Source: TMED14 sp003444795
GTDB taxonomy: Bacteria; Bacteroidota; Bacteroidia; Flavobacteriales; Schleiferiaceae
DNA: 43,250 nucleotides
Direction: 5' to 3'
NCBI GenBank assembly: GCA_963978445.1
Contig: CAXBRT010000003.1
Span: 1 to 43,250, forward strand
Shown here: piece by piece, positions 22,194 to 30,576 of the stretch
Layout of the letters: the number at the start of each line of letters is the position of its first letter
Position numbering within the stretch: the first letter of the stretch is position 1
Made by a program: the position numbers and the translations under genes
The notes under the pieces: model-generated
The model's database searches: none
The model's input: only the letters and a program-made list of their open reading frames with translations
Told to the model about the DNA's origin: nothing

Positions 22194-22931
22194 CTAGTCG
22201 TTAAATCCATATACTACTTGGCCCGCGTAGCGAACGTCCATCCATTGCAGGCTGTCCAGTGATTTCTTCTGGAGCAATTGCGCATAGAGGGCGTGTGCTT
22301 TGTGGGCTTTGTCTTCAAATTCATTGGGCCATCCCCACTCAATGTGGTGTGGGTGCCATGCAGGGTAGGCGGTGTAGTTTCCTTTCTCGTTCCGAGCCAA
22401 TGCAGACCAGCCTCCGGGAAAGGCGGGATGTTGGGCCGCTTGGTCCAAAAGACGCAAGGCTTTCACGCGTTGTGTGGAGTCCGAAACGCCAGATAGAACG
22501 GGCACAGCCGCGGATGCATGCGCAGAAAGGGGGAACAAATGCCCCTCTTGGTCGACATACATCATTTCTAAATCGTTGATCACGCGTGCTTTGGCTTCTT
22601 TTTGGACAATTTCGATCCGGACCACTCCTTCCCATGTTGAAAATACCTCTGCGCCCAGCACCAGCGGGTGTTTGCGGAGATTTTCTTCTAACATTGGAAT
22701 GTTGATTTCTTTGCGAGAAACACTGTCCCAAGGGGCGCCTGCTTGTGCCAGCACGTCGGCCAGGTCCTCTTCGATCAAAAAGGCTTGATTATCAGGATTT
22801 TGAATTGTCAAAACATAGCCTTTCAAGGGTCGGCTTTCACGCAAATTTTGGCTGCTGATCAAGGCCAAAGCGCCACCCACCAGAACGATGAGCCATGTGA
22901 AGAGGATGCCTATGCGCTTAAGCCAGGTCAT
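22194..22931 (-). CDS. ftsQ: Cell division protein FtsQ/DivIB
   Basis: 245-aa bitopic division protein: a short cytoplasmic N-terminus, one transmembrane helix (about 7-27) and a periplasmic part with a POTRA-like region (residues about 38-112, including EENLRKHPLVLGAEVF and the following RIEIVQKEAKARVIND). It links early and late divisome proteins through FtsB and FtsL. Sequence conservation in this family is low, so placement between murC and ftsA is part of the evidence. Its ATG overlaps the murC stop by 4 bp. Confidence 0.88.
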   Translation of the reverse strand: MTWLKRIGILFTWLIVLVGGALALISSQNLRESRPLKGYVLTIQNPDNQAFLIEEDLADVLAQAGAPWDSVSRKEINIPMLEENLRKHPLVLGAEVFSTWEGVVRIEIVQKEAKARVINDLEMMYVDQEGHLFPLSAHASAAVPVLSGVSDSTQRVKALRLLDQAAQHPAFPGGWSALARNEKGNYTAYPAWHPHHIEWGWPNEFEDKAHKAHALYAQLLQKKSLDSLQWMDVRYAGQVVYGFND

Positions 22932-24250
22932 AGGGCAGCATTTTTAAGGGCCAGAAAGACCTGTGGAACCAAGCGATCAATGTCTCCTGCGCCGACAGTG
23001 ACTTTTACGCGTTCGGGGCGCTGCGCCAGCCATGCGGCACCTTCCTCGTAAGAAAGTACGGTGGCACCGGGAATGCCCTGGGCAAGCACCTCGGAGGTGA
23101 CTCCAGGCAAGGCCACTTCGCGCGCCGGATAGATGGGCAAGAGGCCCACAACGTCTGCCTCTTTGAGCTCTTCTTTGAATCCCTCTAGAAAGTCTCTGGT
23201 TCGAGAAAACAAGTGCGGCTGAAATAAAACGGCTACGGAACGCTCCGGATACAGACTGCGCACGGCTTGGAGTAAGCGCTTGATCTCAGTGGGGTGGTGA
23301 GCATAGTCGTCGATAAAGACCTGATGATCAGATTCAAAGACGCGCTCAAATCGACGCTGAACCCCCTTGAAGGTGGAAATCCCCTTGGCTATTTGGGCCA
23401 TGGAAAGTCCTGCGTGTCGAGCCAGGCAGGCGGCTGCAACGGCATTTTCGATGTTGTGCAATCCGGGCAAGCCCGCTGTAATGCCCTCCATCCGCTCTTC
23501 GCCAAGCACCAGTGTAAATACTTGACGTCCGTCGACGGTGCGAATATCCTCCGCTCGGAAGCCTTCATCCTCCAAGCCATAGGCGCTGCCCCCCGCAATG
23601 TTGGCCTGGGCACTTCGGTAAATGGTTTGGCATTGGTGGGCAAAGTCTGAAAAGGCAGAACGCACATGATCGGCCTCCCCGTAGATGTCCAAGTGATCGG
23701 CATCCGTAGAGGTGATGGCGGCTACCTCGGGATGCAAGTGCAAGAAGGAGCGGTCAAATTCATCCGCTTCGACCACGGTAATTTCAGCCGGGCCGGGTAA
23801 GAAATTGCTCTTCAAGTTGCTGGAGATGCCTCCCAAAAAGGCTTGGACGGGGACACCCGCTTGGTAGATCATCCACGCGAGCATGGACGATGTGGTAGTC
23901 TTCCCGTGGGTACCCGCTACTGCCAAGCAGCGGCCCGAATTGGCGATGCGCCCCAAAAGTTCTGCACGCTTTAGCACGGTTCGATGGGAGGCTTTTGCGG
24001 CCTGCAACTGGGCATGGCGAGGAGGGATGGCGGGGGTGTAAACCACCCAAGCGTCAGCAGGCACATCCCAATCTTCGATCGCCTCAGAATAGCGAATGGC
24101 CGCTCCCTCATGGGCCAAGGCCTCGATTAGGGTGCTTGGCGTTTTGTCGTAGCCGCTGACAGATAAGCCTTGCGCCATCGCCCAACGGGCCAAAGAGGAC
24201 ATTCCAATGCCTCCAATTCCGATGAAGTCGATGTGCTTCACGCCTTCCAT
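22928..24250 (-). CDS. murC: UDP-N-acetylmuramate--L-alanine ligase
   Basis: 440-aa ATP-dependent ligase adding L-alanine to UDP-MurNAc in the cytoplasm, the first amino-acid step of peptidoglycan precursor synthesis. The N-terminal Rossmann motif is IGIGGIGMSSLARW, the ATP loop is AGTHGKTTTSSML (about 108-120), and the central domain has EADEFDRSFLHLHP and the ITSTDADHLDIY segment. The C-terminal domain has DDYAHHPTEIKRLL. The ATG at 24250 is preferred to a GTG two codons upstream; it overlaps the murG end by 13 bp. Confidence 0.97.
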   Translation of the reverse strand: MEGVKHIDFIGIGGIGMSSLARWAMAQGLSVSGYDKTPSTLIEALAHEGAAIRYSEAIEDWDVPADAWVVYTPAIPPRHAQLQAAKASHRTVLKRAELLGRIANSGRCLAVAGTHGKTTTSSMLAWMIYQAGVPVQAFLGGISSNLKSNFLPGPAEITVVEADEFDRSFLHLHPEVAAITSTDADHLDIYGEADHVRSAFSDFAHQCQTIYRSAQANIAGGSAYGLEDEGFRAEDIRTVDGRQVFTLVLGEERMEGITAGLPGLHNIENAVAAACLARHAGLSMAQIAKGISTFKGVQRRFERVFESDHQVFIDDYAHHPTEIKRLLQAVRSLYPERSVAVLFQPHLFSRTRDFLEGFKEELKEADVVGLLPIYPAREVALPGVTSEVLAQGIPGATVLSYEEGAAWLAQRPERVKVTVGAGDIDRLVPQVFLALKNAAL

Positions 24251-25356
24251 GACCACAAGGATTGAAGGTGATCAACAATGTCAGACGCGGCGTTAGGCTG
24301 GGCCAGTGACCGGGCGCCATCGCGCAGAGTTTCCAGCTTCTCGCCATGGTGCAAATACTCCTCTACGGTTTGGGCCAACTTGACGAAGGCCTCCGATTCT
24401 GGCAGGTGAAGTGCTGCACCGCGCTCATGTAAGCTCAGGGCATTGTGCGTTTGGTGATCCTCAGCGACGTTGGGCGATGGAATAAGGATGGAAGCCATGC
24501 CCGCGCAGCAGAGTTCGGAAAGGGTTCCTGCCCCGGCACGGGACACCACCAAATCCGCCGCCGTATACGCCAAGACCATATCGTCCAAAAAGGCTTGAAT
24601 ACGTCGCCCAGGAACCTCACCCAGCCGAGCCTCCAGGGCGTCCACATAAAATTTTCCGCATTGCCAGAGCACTTGATGCCCGCTATCACGCCATCCCGCT
24701 TCTGCCGCTTCGACGGCCTGGTTGATGGCGCGCGCGCCCTGGCTACCTCCCAGCACCAAAATCAAGGCCTTCCCCGCGTCAAAGCCCAGCTGTTCTTTGG
24801 CCGCGCGGCGCGCCTCCTCTGAAATCCGCGGCATCCCAGCAATTGCGGGCCGCACGGGGTTGCCAGTTTGGTGGGTGGTAGCGGCTGGAAAGACGGATTC
24901 CATACCCGGATAGGCCGTGCAAATGGCTTTTGCTCGGCGGCTGACCAGTCGATTGGTCCAACCGGCAAAGGAATTTTGCTCCTGAATCAGGGTGGGGATT
25001 CCCATGCGCTGGGCCACATAGAGGGTGGGTCCGCTCACATAGCCGCCCGTTCCGATAACGGCATGGGGCTGCCAGGTGCGCAAGTGCTGCCGGACCAGGC
25101 GAAGGCTCTTCCAAATTTTTAGAGGAAGGCCAAAGTTTTTGTGGAGGGCGCTGCGTTGAAATCCCGCGATGGGGATGCCGGCGATGGGATAGCCTGCGGC
25201 GGGAACGCGCTCCATTTCCATGCGGCCTTGAGCCCCAATGAAGCGAATTTCGGCCTCCGGATAGCGGCGCTGCACTTCCTGAGCGATGCTTACCGCAGGA
25301 AAAATGTGGCCGCCAGTTCCGCCACCGCTGATGACTATGCGAAGCGGATTAGGCAT
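24238..25356 (-). CDS. murG: Undecaprenyl-diphospho-muramoylpentapeptide beta-N-acetylglucosaminyltransferase
   Basis: 372-aa GT-B glycosyltransferase that adds GlcNAc to lipid I to make lipid II on the inner face of the membrane. The N-terminal donor/acceptor loop is SGGGTGGHIFPA (about 9-20), followed by a second G loop (GTGGYVSGP), QEQNSFAGWTNR, and the C-domain GGSQGARAIN and SRAGAGTLSELCCAG. The ATG at 25356 removes 24 unrelated residues of the longer frame and leaves an 8-bp overlap with ftsW. Confidence 0.97.
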   Translation of the reverse strand: MPNPLRIVISGGGTGGHIFPAVSIAQEVQRRYPEAEIRFIGAQGRMEMERVPAAGYPIAGIPIAGFQRSALHKNFGLPLKIWKSLRLVRQHLRTWQPHAVIGTGGYVSGPTLYVAQRMGIPTLIQEQNSFAGWTNRLVSRRAKAICTAYPGMESVFPAATTHQTGNPVRPAIAGMPRISEEARRAAKEQLGFDAGKALILVLGGSQGARAINQAVEAAEAGWRDSGHQVLWQCGKFYVDALEARLGEVPGRRIQAFLDDMVLAYTAADLVVSRAGAGTLSELCCAGMASILIPSPNVAEDHQTHNALSLHERGAALHLPESEAFVKLAQTVEEYLHHGEKLETLRDGARSLAQPNAASDIVDHLQSLWSWKA

Positions 25357-26521
25357 CTTCCAAGGCGTTGAGAGATTCGAGTTCGGCTGCATTGGCGGCA
25401 TCCATATCCGCGTCCATAGTTTCGCCATCCCCGCGGCCGCGGCTAACGGCTAGGATGATGCCAATCGCCAAGCAGGTCATCCAAATGGAGGAGCCTCCGG
25501 CACTAACGAGGGGTAGGGTTTGGCCCGTAACGGGAAAGAGGTGGACGGCCACCGCCATGTTGATCATCGCTTGGAGCGAAATGGAAAAACTGAGGGCAAT
25601 GACCACCAGTCGGCCAAACAAATCATGCGCCCGCCGCGCCACGCGAACCGAGGCAAGCATGAACCAGAGGTACATGAGCAAAACAGTGGTGCCCCCGAGC
25701 AGCCCATATTCCTCGACAATGGTGGCATAAATGAAGTCAGAATTGTTTTGTGGCAGGAAGTGCTTGTGCAAGCCACGGCCAGGCCCCATGCCTTTGACGC
25801 CGCCTTCGGCAATGGCGGTCATCGCCAGGGTGGTCTGGTAGTTGTCGTCTTCGTCCCCGCCGACAAAGAAGGTTTCAATGCGCTGGAACCAGGTATCGAC
25901 GCGGTTTGGCATGGCTTCGGGGAAGGCCTTAGCGACGTTTACAAAGAGAACTAAAAAGACCACGCCGGCTGCAAAGATTTTCGCAATGTGCTTAAGAGGG
26001 TATCCGCCAATGGCGAGCAAAATCATGCTGTTCAAGAAGATCAAAGCGGTGGTAGAGAAATTCGCGGGCAGAACCAAAATGCAAACGACGACTATGGGCC
26101 AAAGCAGGGTTCGGAACGACGGATAAAATTCCCAGGGGCCCTCTTTTTTGGCGAGCTTTCGGGCCAAATAGACCAAGAGCGCCACCGAGGCCAATGCCGA
26201 GGGCTGAAACGACATGCCAAAGACATAAATCCAGCGAGCAGCATTGGCGCCACCAATGGTTTGACCCTGCGCTATCGTAAACACCAACATTCCGACCGAA
26301 ATCCAGAGCAGCAAAGCAGATAACGGACCAAAGAAGCGGTAGGGAACCCGGTGTACCCCAATGGCGATGATGAGTCCTAGGCAGATGTGTGCAGCGTGCA
26401 TTTGTATGCTCGAACTGGCACTAAATACGGGCAAGAACGAAAACACCGCCAAGAGCAACGTGATCATCCAGATCTGCGTGCTGCCTTGGAAATAGGTGGT
26501 GAAGCGTTCCATGGGGTTCAT
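25349..26521 (-). CDS. ftsW: SEDS peptidoglycan polymerase FtsW
   Basis: 390-aa integral membrane glycosyltransferase of the SEDS family that polymerises septal glycan together with the FtsI transpeptidase. About ten hydrophobic helices are visible. Conserved elements include GANAARWI, the large periplasmic loop with NNSDFIYATIVEEYGLLGG (a SEDS hallmark) and the C-terminal LPLVSAGGSSI. The C-terminus ends in an acidic tail. Position between murD and murG in a dcw cluster makes FtsW likelier than RodA. It starts 15 bp after murD. Confidence 0.94.
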   Translation of the reverse strand: MNPMERFTTYFQGSTQIWMITLLLAVFSFLPVFSASSSIQMHAAHICLGLIIAIGVHRVPYRFFGPLSALLLWISVGMLVFTIAQGQTIGGANAARWIYVFGMSFQPSALASVALLVYLARKLAKKEGPWEFYPSFRTLLWPIVVVCILVLPANFSTTALIFLNSMILLAIGGYPLKHIAKIFAAGVVFLVLFVNVAKAFPEAMPNRVDTWFQRIETFFVGGDEDDNYQTTLAMTAIAEGGVKGMGPGRGLHKHFLPQNNSDFIYATIVEEYGLLGGTTVLLMYLWFMLASVRVARRAHDLFGRLVVIALSFSISLQAMINMAVAVHLFPVTGQTLPLVSAGGSSIWMTCLAIGIILAVSRGRGDGETMDADMDAANAAELESLNALEDA

Positions 26522-26536
26522 TGCAGTGGGCGCGGC

Positions 26537-27883
26537 TTAAAGTTGGCGAACGGCTTTCTTGAACTGCTGGCCGCGGTCCTGGTAGTTCTGGAAAAGGTCA
26601 AAGCTGGCGCAGCATGGGGAGAGCAAAACGGTTTCGCCCTTCGTGGCGTGGAGGTAGCTCGTGCGGACCGCAGCATCCATGCTAGAGACTTCCTCGTAGA
26701 TGTCTACGCGCCCCTGAAAGGCTTCGCGGATCTTCGCCACGTCCGCGCCCATAGCGATGACCGCCTTTACTTTCTTTTCCACCAAGGCGAAGAGTTCGGA
26801 ATAGTCATTTCCCTTGTCTACTCCGCCAAGGATCCAAATCACCGGCGTCTTCATGCTCTCCAACGCATAGTACGTGGAGTTGACATTGGTGGCCTTAGAA
26901 TCATTGATGAAGTGGATGCCGTGCACATGGCCGACGGATTCCATGCGGTGTTCCAAACCTTCAAAATGGGCGAGCGATTCGCGCACCATTTCGCTACGGA
27001 CCTGTAGCAAGCGGGCGCTGAGGCCGGCCGCCAGGGCGTTGTAGGTGTTGTGTTTGCCTTGTAGGGCGAGTTCCTCGATAGTCATAGCTGCGTCTGGTTG
27101 AGGGATGAGTGTAAAGTGGTTTTGTTCTGGATAAGCGCCTATAGTGGGCTTCACCGTTGGTTCTGTGCTGTAAATGGGGTATTTCCGGGCCTTTACCCGA
27201 CCGAGTTCCGCGACCGTAATAGGGTCCTCCGCGAAGTAGAGGAAGGCGTCCTGTTCGGACTGATGTGCGGTGATTTGAAACTTGGCGTCCGTGTACTTGG
27301 CCAAGGTGCCATAGCGGTCCAAGTGGTCGGGGGTAATGTTGGTCAAAACAGCCACATTGGGCTTAAAAGTGGGGCAGTCTTCCAATTGGTAGCTGCTCAC
27401 TTCGAGTACGTAGATAGCGGCAGGTTCCCCCAAGAGAAGGCGTCCTGCACCCGTGCCGATGTTTCCACCTACGCGAACATTAGCGCCGCTCTGCGCAAGG
27501 ATGTGCCCGAGCCATGCAGTAGTCGTAGTCTTTCCATTGGAGCCCGTAATGGCGGCAACGCGTGCGCCCTCGGGCTTGCAGCGGTAGAACCATTCGATGT
27601 CGGACCAAATCTGGACCCCGGCCTCCTTCAAAGCTTGAACCACAGGAAGGGCGGGGGAGATGCCCGGGCTTTTGACAACGACCTCAAAGGCGCAAAGTCG
27701 TTCTAGATCGTGTCCGCCCTCCTCAAAGTCCACAGCCGCTGCCATGAGTTCGGCGCGATGCGCCTCACCTAACTGTTGGCCCTCCGATAAGAAGCAGGCT
27801 ATGCCACGGTGCTTAGCGAGCAAGGCTGCGCCTATACCGCTTTCGCCGCCCCCCAAAATGCCTATGGATGTTGGGAGTCTCAT
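26537..27883 (-). CDS. murD: UDP-N-acetylmuramoyl-L-alanine--D-glutamate ligase
   Basis: 448-aa cytoplasmic ligase adding D-glutamate to UDP-MurNAc-L-Ala. The N-terminal UDP-binding motif is GGGESGIGAALLA, the ATP loop is ITGSNGKTTTTAWLG (about 114-128), the central domain has LEVSSYQLED and LTNITPDHLDRY, and the C-domain has HFINDSKATNVNST and ILGGVDKGNDY. All are family landmarks. The start codon overlaps the mraY stop by one base (TAATG). Confidence 0.97.
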   Translation of the reverse strand: MRLPTSIGILGGGESGIGAALLAKHRGIACFLSEGQQLGEAHRAELMAAAVDFEEGGHDLERLCAFEVVVKSPGISPALPVVQALKEAGVQIWSDIEWFYRCKPEGARVAAITGSNGKTTTTAWLGHILAQSGANVRVGGNIGTGAGRLLLGEPAAIYVLEVSSYQLEDCPTFKPNVAVLTNITPDHLDRYGTLAKYTDAKFQITAHQSEQDAFLYFAEDPITVAELGRVKARKYPIYSTEPTVKPTIGAYPEQNHFTLIPQPDAAMTIEELALQGKHNTYNALAAGLSARLLQVRSEMVRESLAHFEGLEHRMESVGHVHGIHFINDSKATNVNSTYYALESMKTPVIWILGGVDKGNDYSELFALVEKKVKAVIAMGADVAKIREAFQGRVDIYEEVSSMDAAVRTSYLHATKGETVLLSPCCASFDLFQNYQDRGQQFKKAVRQL

Positions 27884-29109
27884 TAGCGTAGCTTCAACGT
27901 AATGAGGGTGAAAATGGCCAGGAAGATACCCGTGATCCAGAAGCGTGTGACGATTTTGGATTCGTGAAAGCCCTTTTTCTGGAAGTGGTGGTGGAGAGGC
28001 GACATCAAGAAGATGCGACGACCTTCGCCGTACTTTTTCTTCGTGTACTTGAAGTAGCTGACTTGCAGGATGACACTGAGGTTTTCAATCAAAAAGATGC
28101 CGGCCAAAATGGGGATGAGCAATTCCTTTCGGATCGCAATGGCGAAAACCGCAATGACGGCCCCGATGGACAGGCTGCCTGTATCCCCCATGAAGACCTG
28201 AGCAGGGTAGGTATTGTACCAAAGGAAACCAATGCAGGCACCCAGGAAGGCCGCGGCAAAGACGACCAATTCCCCAGAGTTTGGGATGTACATGATGTCC
28301 AAATAGCTGGCGAATACCACGGAACCGCTTACGTAGGCCAGAACTGCCAGTGCAAAAGCAATGATGGCAGAGGTGCCCCCCGCCAAGCCATCCAAACCAT
28401 CGGTCAAGTTGGCCCCGTTGCTCACTGCTGTAATGATGAAAATAACAACCAGAATGAAAGCAACCCAAGCCCAATCACTGGCTCCCATCCAATCTGTGAG
28501 TTGCGCATAGTCAAAGGTGGCGTCCTTCAAAAAGGGAATGGTCGTCTTTAGGCTGTGCTCCGCTTGGCCAAAAACGGGGGCTTGCTGGGTTCCCTCTCCG
28601 TAAAAATTGGTTAGGCGCGCAATAGGGACTTCCTCCTTCAAGGTCACGTCGGGGTGGAAGGCTAAAACGACTCCGACAATGACGCCCAAGGTGATTTGGC
28701 CGATGACTTTGAAGACTCCGCGTAAACCCTCTTTGTTCTTTTGAAACACCTTGATATAGTCGTCTGCAAAGCCAATGGCCCCCATCCAAACGGTGGTCAA
28801 AAGCAAGAGTTGGATATAAATATTACCGAGGTCGGCAAAGAGCAAAACCGGCACCACGATAGCTGCCAAAATGATGAGGCCTCCCATGGTTGGCGTGCCT
28901 TTTTTCGCCATTTGTCCCTCCAATCCCAAATCGCGAATCGTCTCGCCAATTTGTTGCGCGCGCAGTTTTTCAATCAGCTGACGGCCAAACAGCAAACTGA
29001 TGGTCAGAGCCCCAAGTATGGCCATGGCCGCACGGAAGGTTAAGAATTGAAAGAGGCCGGCTCCTGGTACGTCCAGCGATTGCAAATAGGAGAATAGTTC
29101 GTAGAGCAT
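27883..29109 (-). CDS. mraY: Phospho-N-acetylmuramoyl-pentapeptide-transferase
   Basis: 408-aa membrane enzyme transferring phospho-MurNAc-pentapeptide to undecaprenyl phosphate to form lipid I. About ten transmembrane helices are present. Catalytic and substrate motifs are FADDYIK (about 117-123), NLTDGLDGLAGG and MGDTGSL. It is longer than the 360 residues of E. coli MraY because of an insert around 165-210, which is usual in Bacteroidota. The gene follows murE with only a few bases between. Confidence 0.97.
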   Translation of the reverse strand: MLYELFSYLQSLDVPGAGLFQFLTFRAAMAILGALTISLLFGRQLIEKLRAQQIGETIRDLGLEGQMAKKGTPTMGGLIILAAIVVPVLLFADLGNIYIQLLLLTTVWMGAIGFADDYIKVFQKNKEGLRGVFKVIGQITLGVIVGVVLAFHPDVTLKEEVPIARLTNFYGEGTQQAPVFGQAEHSLKTTIPFLKDATFDYAQLTDWMGASDWAWVAFILVVIFIITAVSNGANLTDGLDGLAGGTSAIIAFALAVLAYVSGSVVFASYLDIMYIPNSGELVVFAAAFLGACIGFLWYNTYPAQVFMGDTGSLSIGAVIAVFAIAIRKELLIPILAGIFLIENLSVILQVSYFKYTKKKYGEGRRIFLMSPLHHHFQKKGFHESKIVTRFWITGIFLAIFTLITLKLR

Positions 29110-29112
29110 AGC

Positions 29113-30576
29113 TTAGGCGTGGACGTCTTTAAGGGTTGATTTCAATACGGCTACGTCATCAAAGGGATGCTTGACCCCTTGAATGTCTTGGTACTTTTCA
29201 TGGCCCTTGCCGGCCACCAAAACAATGTCGCCGGGTTGGGCGTGCTGGCAGGCAAGTTTGATGCCTTGGGCGCGGTCCTCCAGGGTGATGCAGCGTCGCT
29301 TTTGAACGGGATCCAAGCCTGCTTCCATGTCGCGGAGGATGGCGGCCGGCTCTTCTGTTCGGGGGTTATCGCTGGTCAAGACCACGTAGTCGCTCATATC
29401 TGCGGCGATTTGGGCCATTTGGGGACGTTTGCCCTTGTCGCGGTCTCCGCCGCAGCCGACCACGGTGATGATGCGTTGGTTTCCTTGGCGGAACCCCTGA
29501 AGGGCGCGAAGCACATTTTCCAAAGCGTCTGGGGTATGCGCATAGTCGACAATGCCCGCGATGCCTTTGGGGCCTTCCACACGCTGGAAGCGTCCATCCA
29601 CCGAGTGCAGCGCCGAAATGCCCTGCAAAGCTTCATCGGCGGGCATGCCCAATGCTGTTGCAGCTCCGTAGATGGCTGCAGCATTGTACACATTGAACTC
29701 TCCGATCAAGTGCATCCAGCATTCGCGATGGTTGATGCTGATCAAGGTGCCGTTGAGGTGGCTTTCAAGAATGCGCGCTTTGATGTCCGCTGCACGTTTA
29801 AGCGCATAGGTAATGTGCTTAGCGCGGCAGTCGAGCAACATGGTTTCCCCGTGCTTGTCGTCGCTGTTCACCAGGGCGAAGGCGGTTGAGGTCAAGCCGT
29901 CAAAAAGCAATTTTTTAGCCGCCACATATGCGTCCATGGTCTCGTGATAGTCCAGATGGTCTCGGCTGATGTTGGAAAAAATTGCGCCGGCAAAGGGGAT
30001 GCCCGTCACGCGATGTTGAACCAAGCCGTGTGAGCTCACTTCCATAAAGGCCACTTTACAGCCAGCATCCACCATGTCGCGCAAGTGTTTCTGAAGCATC
30101 CAGGCGTCTGGTGTGGTGTGGGTAGCGGGAAACTCTTTGGTGTGAATGGCAATCCGCACGGTGGAGAGCAAGCCTGCCTTCACGCCGCGGTTTTGGTACA
30201 GTTGATAGAGGAGGGTGGCCGTCGTGGTTTTTCCATTGGTCCCGGTGACGCCTACGACTTTTAGTTTTTCCGCGGGTCGCTCAAACCAGTTTGCGGCTAA
30301 CCAGGCATAAGCCTCGGAACTGTTGGGCACTTGGAGGTAGGTGACATGCTTGGCGGTCTCCGCGGGAATTTCTTCGCAGATAATGGCGGCCGCGCCTTGC
30401 TGAACTGCTGCGGGGATGTAGGCGTGGCCATCGCTGTGGGTGCCACGGATGGCGACGAAGAGCGCATCCTTGCGGACGGCGCGAGAATCGCTCGTCATAG
30501 CGTCAATGGCTACCTGCGTCGATCCAAGTACCTCCTGCAAGCGGATTCCGAAGAGTATGTCTTTCAGCAACTTCAT
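29113..30576 (-). CDS. murE: UDP-N-acetylmuramoyl-L-alanyl-D-glutamate--2,6-diaminopimelate ligase
   Basis: 487-aa cytoplasmic ligase adding the third amino acid of the stem peptide. The N-domain has DSRAVRKDALFVAIRG, the ATP loop is GVTGTNGKTTTATLLYQ, and the central domain has MEVSSHGL and ISRDHLDYH. The C-terminal domain contains DNPR (in LTSDNPRTEEP), the motif of enzymes specific for meso-diaminopimelate, so the peptidoglycan is inferred to be of the DAP type. The ATG at 30576 is chosen because it overlaps the ftsI stop as ATGA; the longer frame from 30807 would add 77 residues antisense-like to ftsI. Confidence 0.97.
   Translation of the reverse strand: MKLLKDILFGIRLQEVLGSTQVAIDAMTSDSRAVRKDALFVAIRGTHSDGHAYIPAAVQQGAAAIICEEIPAETAKHVTYLQVPNSSEAYAWLAANWFERPAEKLKVVGVTGTNGKTTTATLLYQLYQNRGVKAGLLSTVRIAIHTKEFPATHTTPDAWMLQKHLRDMVDAGCKVAFMEVSSHGLVQHRVTGIPFAGAIFSNISRDHLDYHETMDAYVAAKKLLFDGLTSTAFALVNSDDKHGETMLLDCRAKHITYALKRAADIKARILESHLNGTLISINHRECWMHLIGEFNVYNAAAIYGAATALGMPADEALQGISALHSVDGRFQRVEGPKGIAGIVDYAHTPDALENVLRALQGFRQGNQRIITVVGCGGDRDKGKRPQMAQIAADMSDYVVLTSDNPRTEEPAAILRDMEAGLDPVQKRRCITLEDRAQGIKLACQHAQPGDIVLVAGKGHEKYQDIQGVKHPFDDVAVLKSTLKDVHA

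Noticed and set aside
29167..29889. 240-aa plus-strand open frame
   Set aside because: It is antisense to murE, which has all catalytic motifs. The translated product has no family-like pattern.
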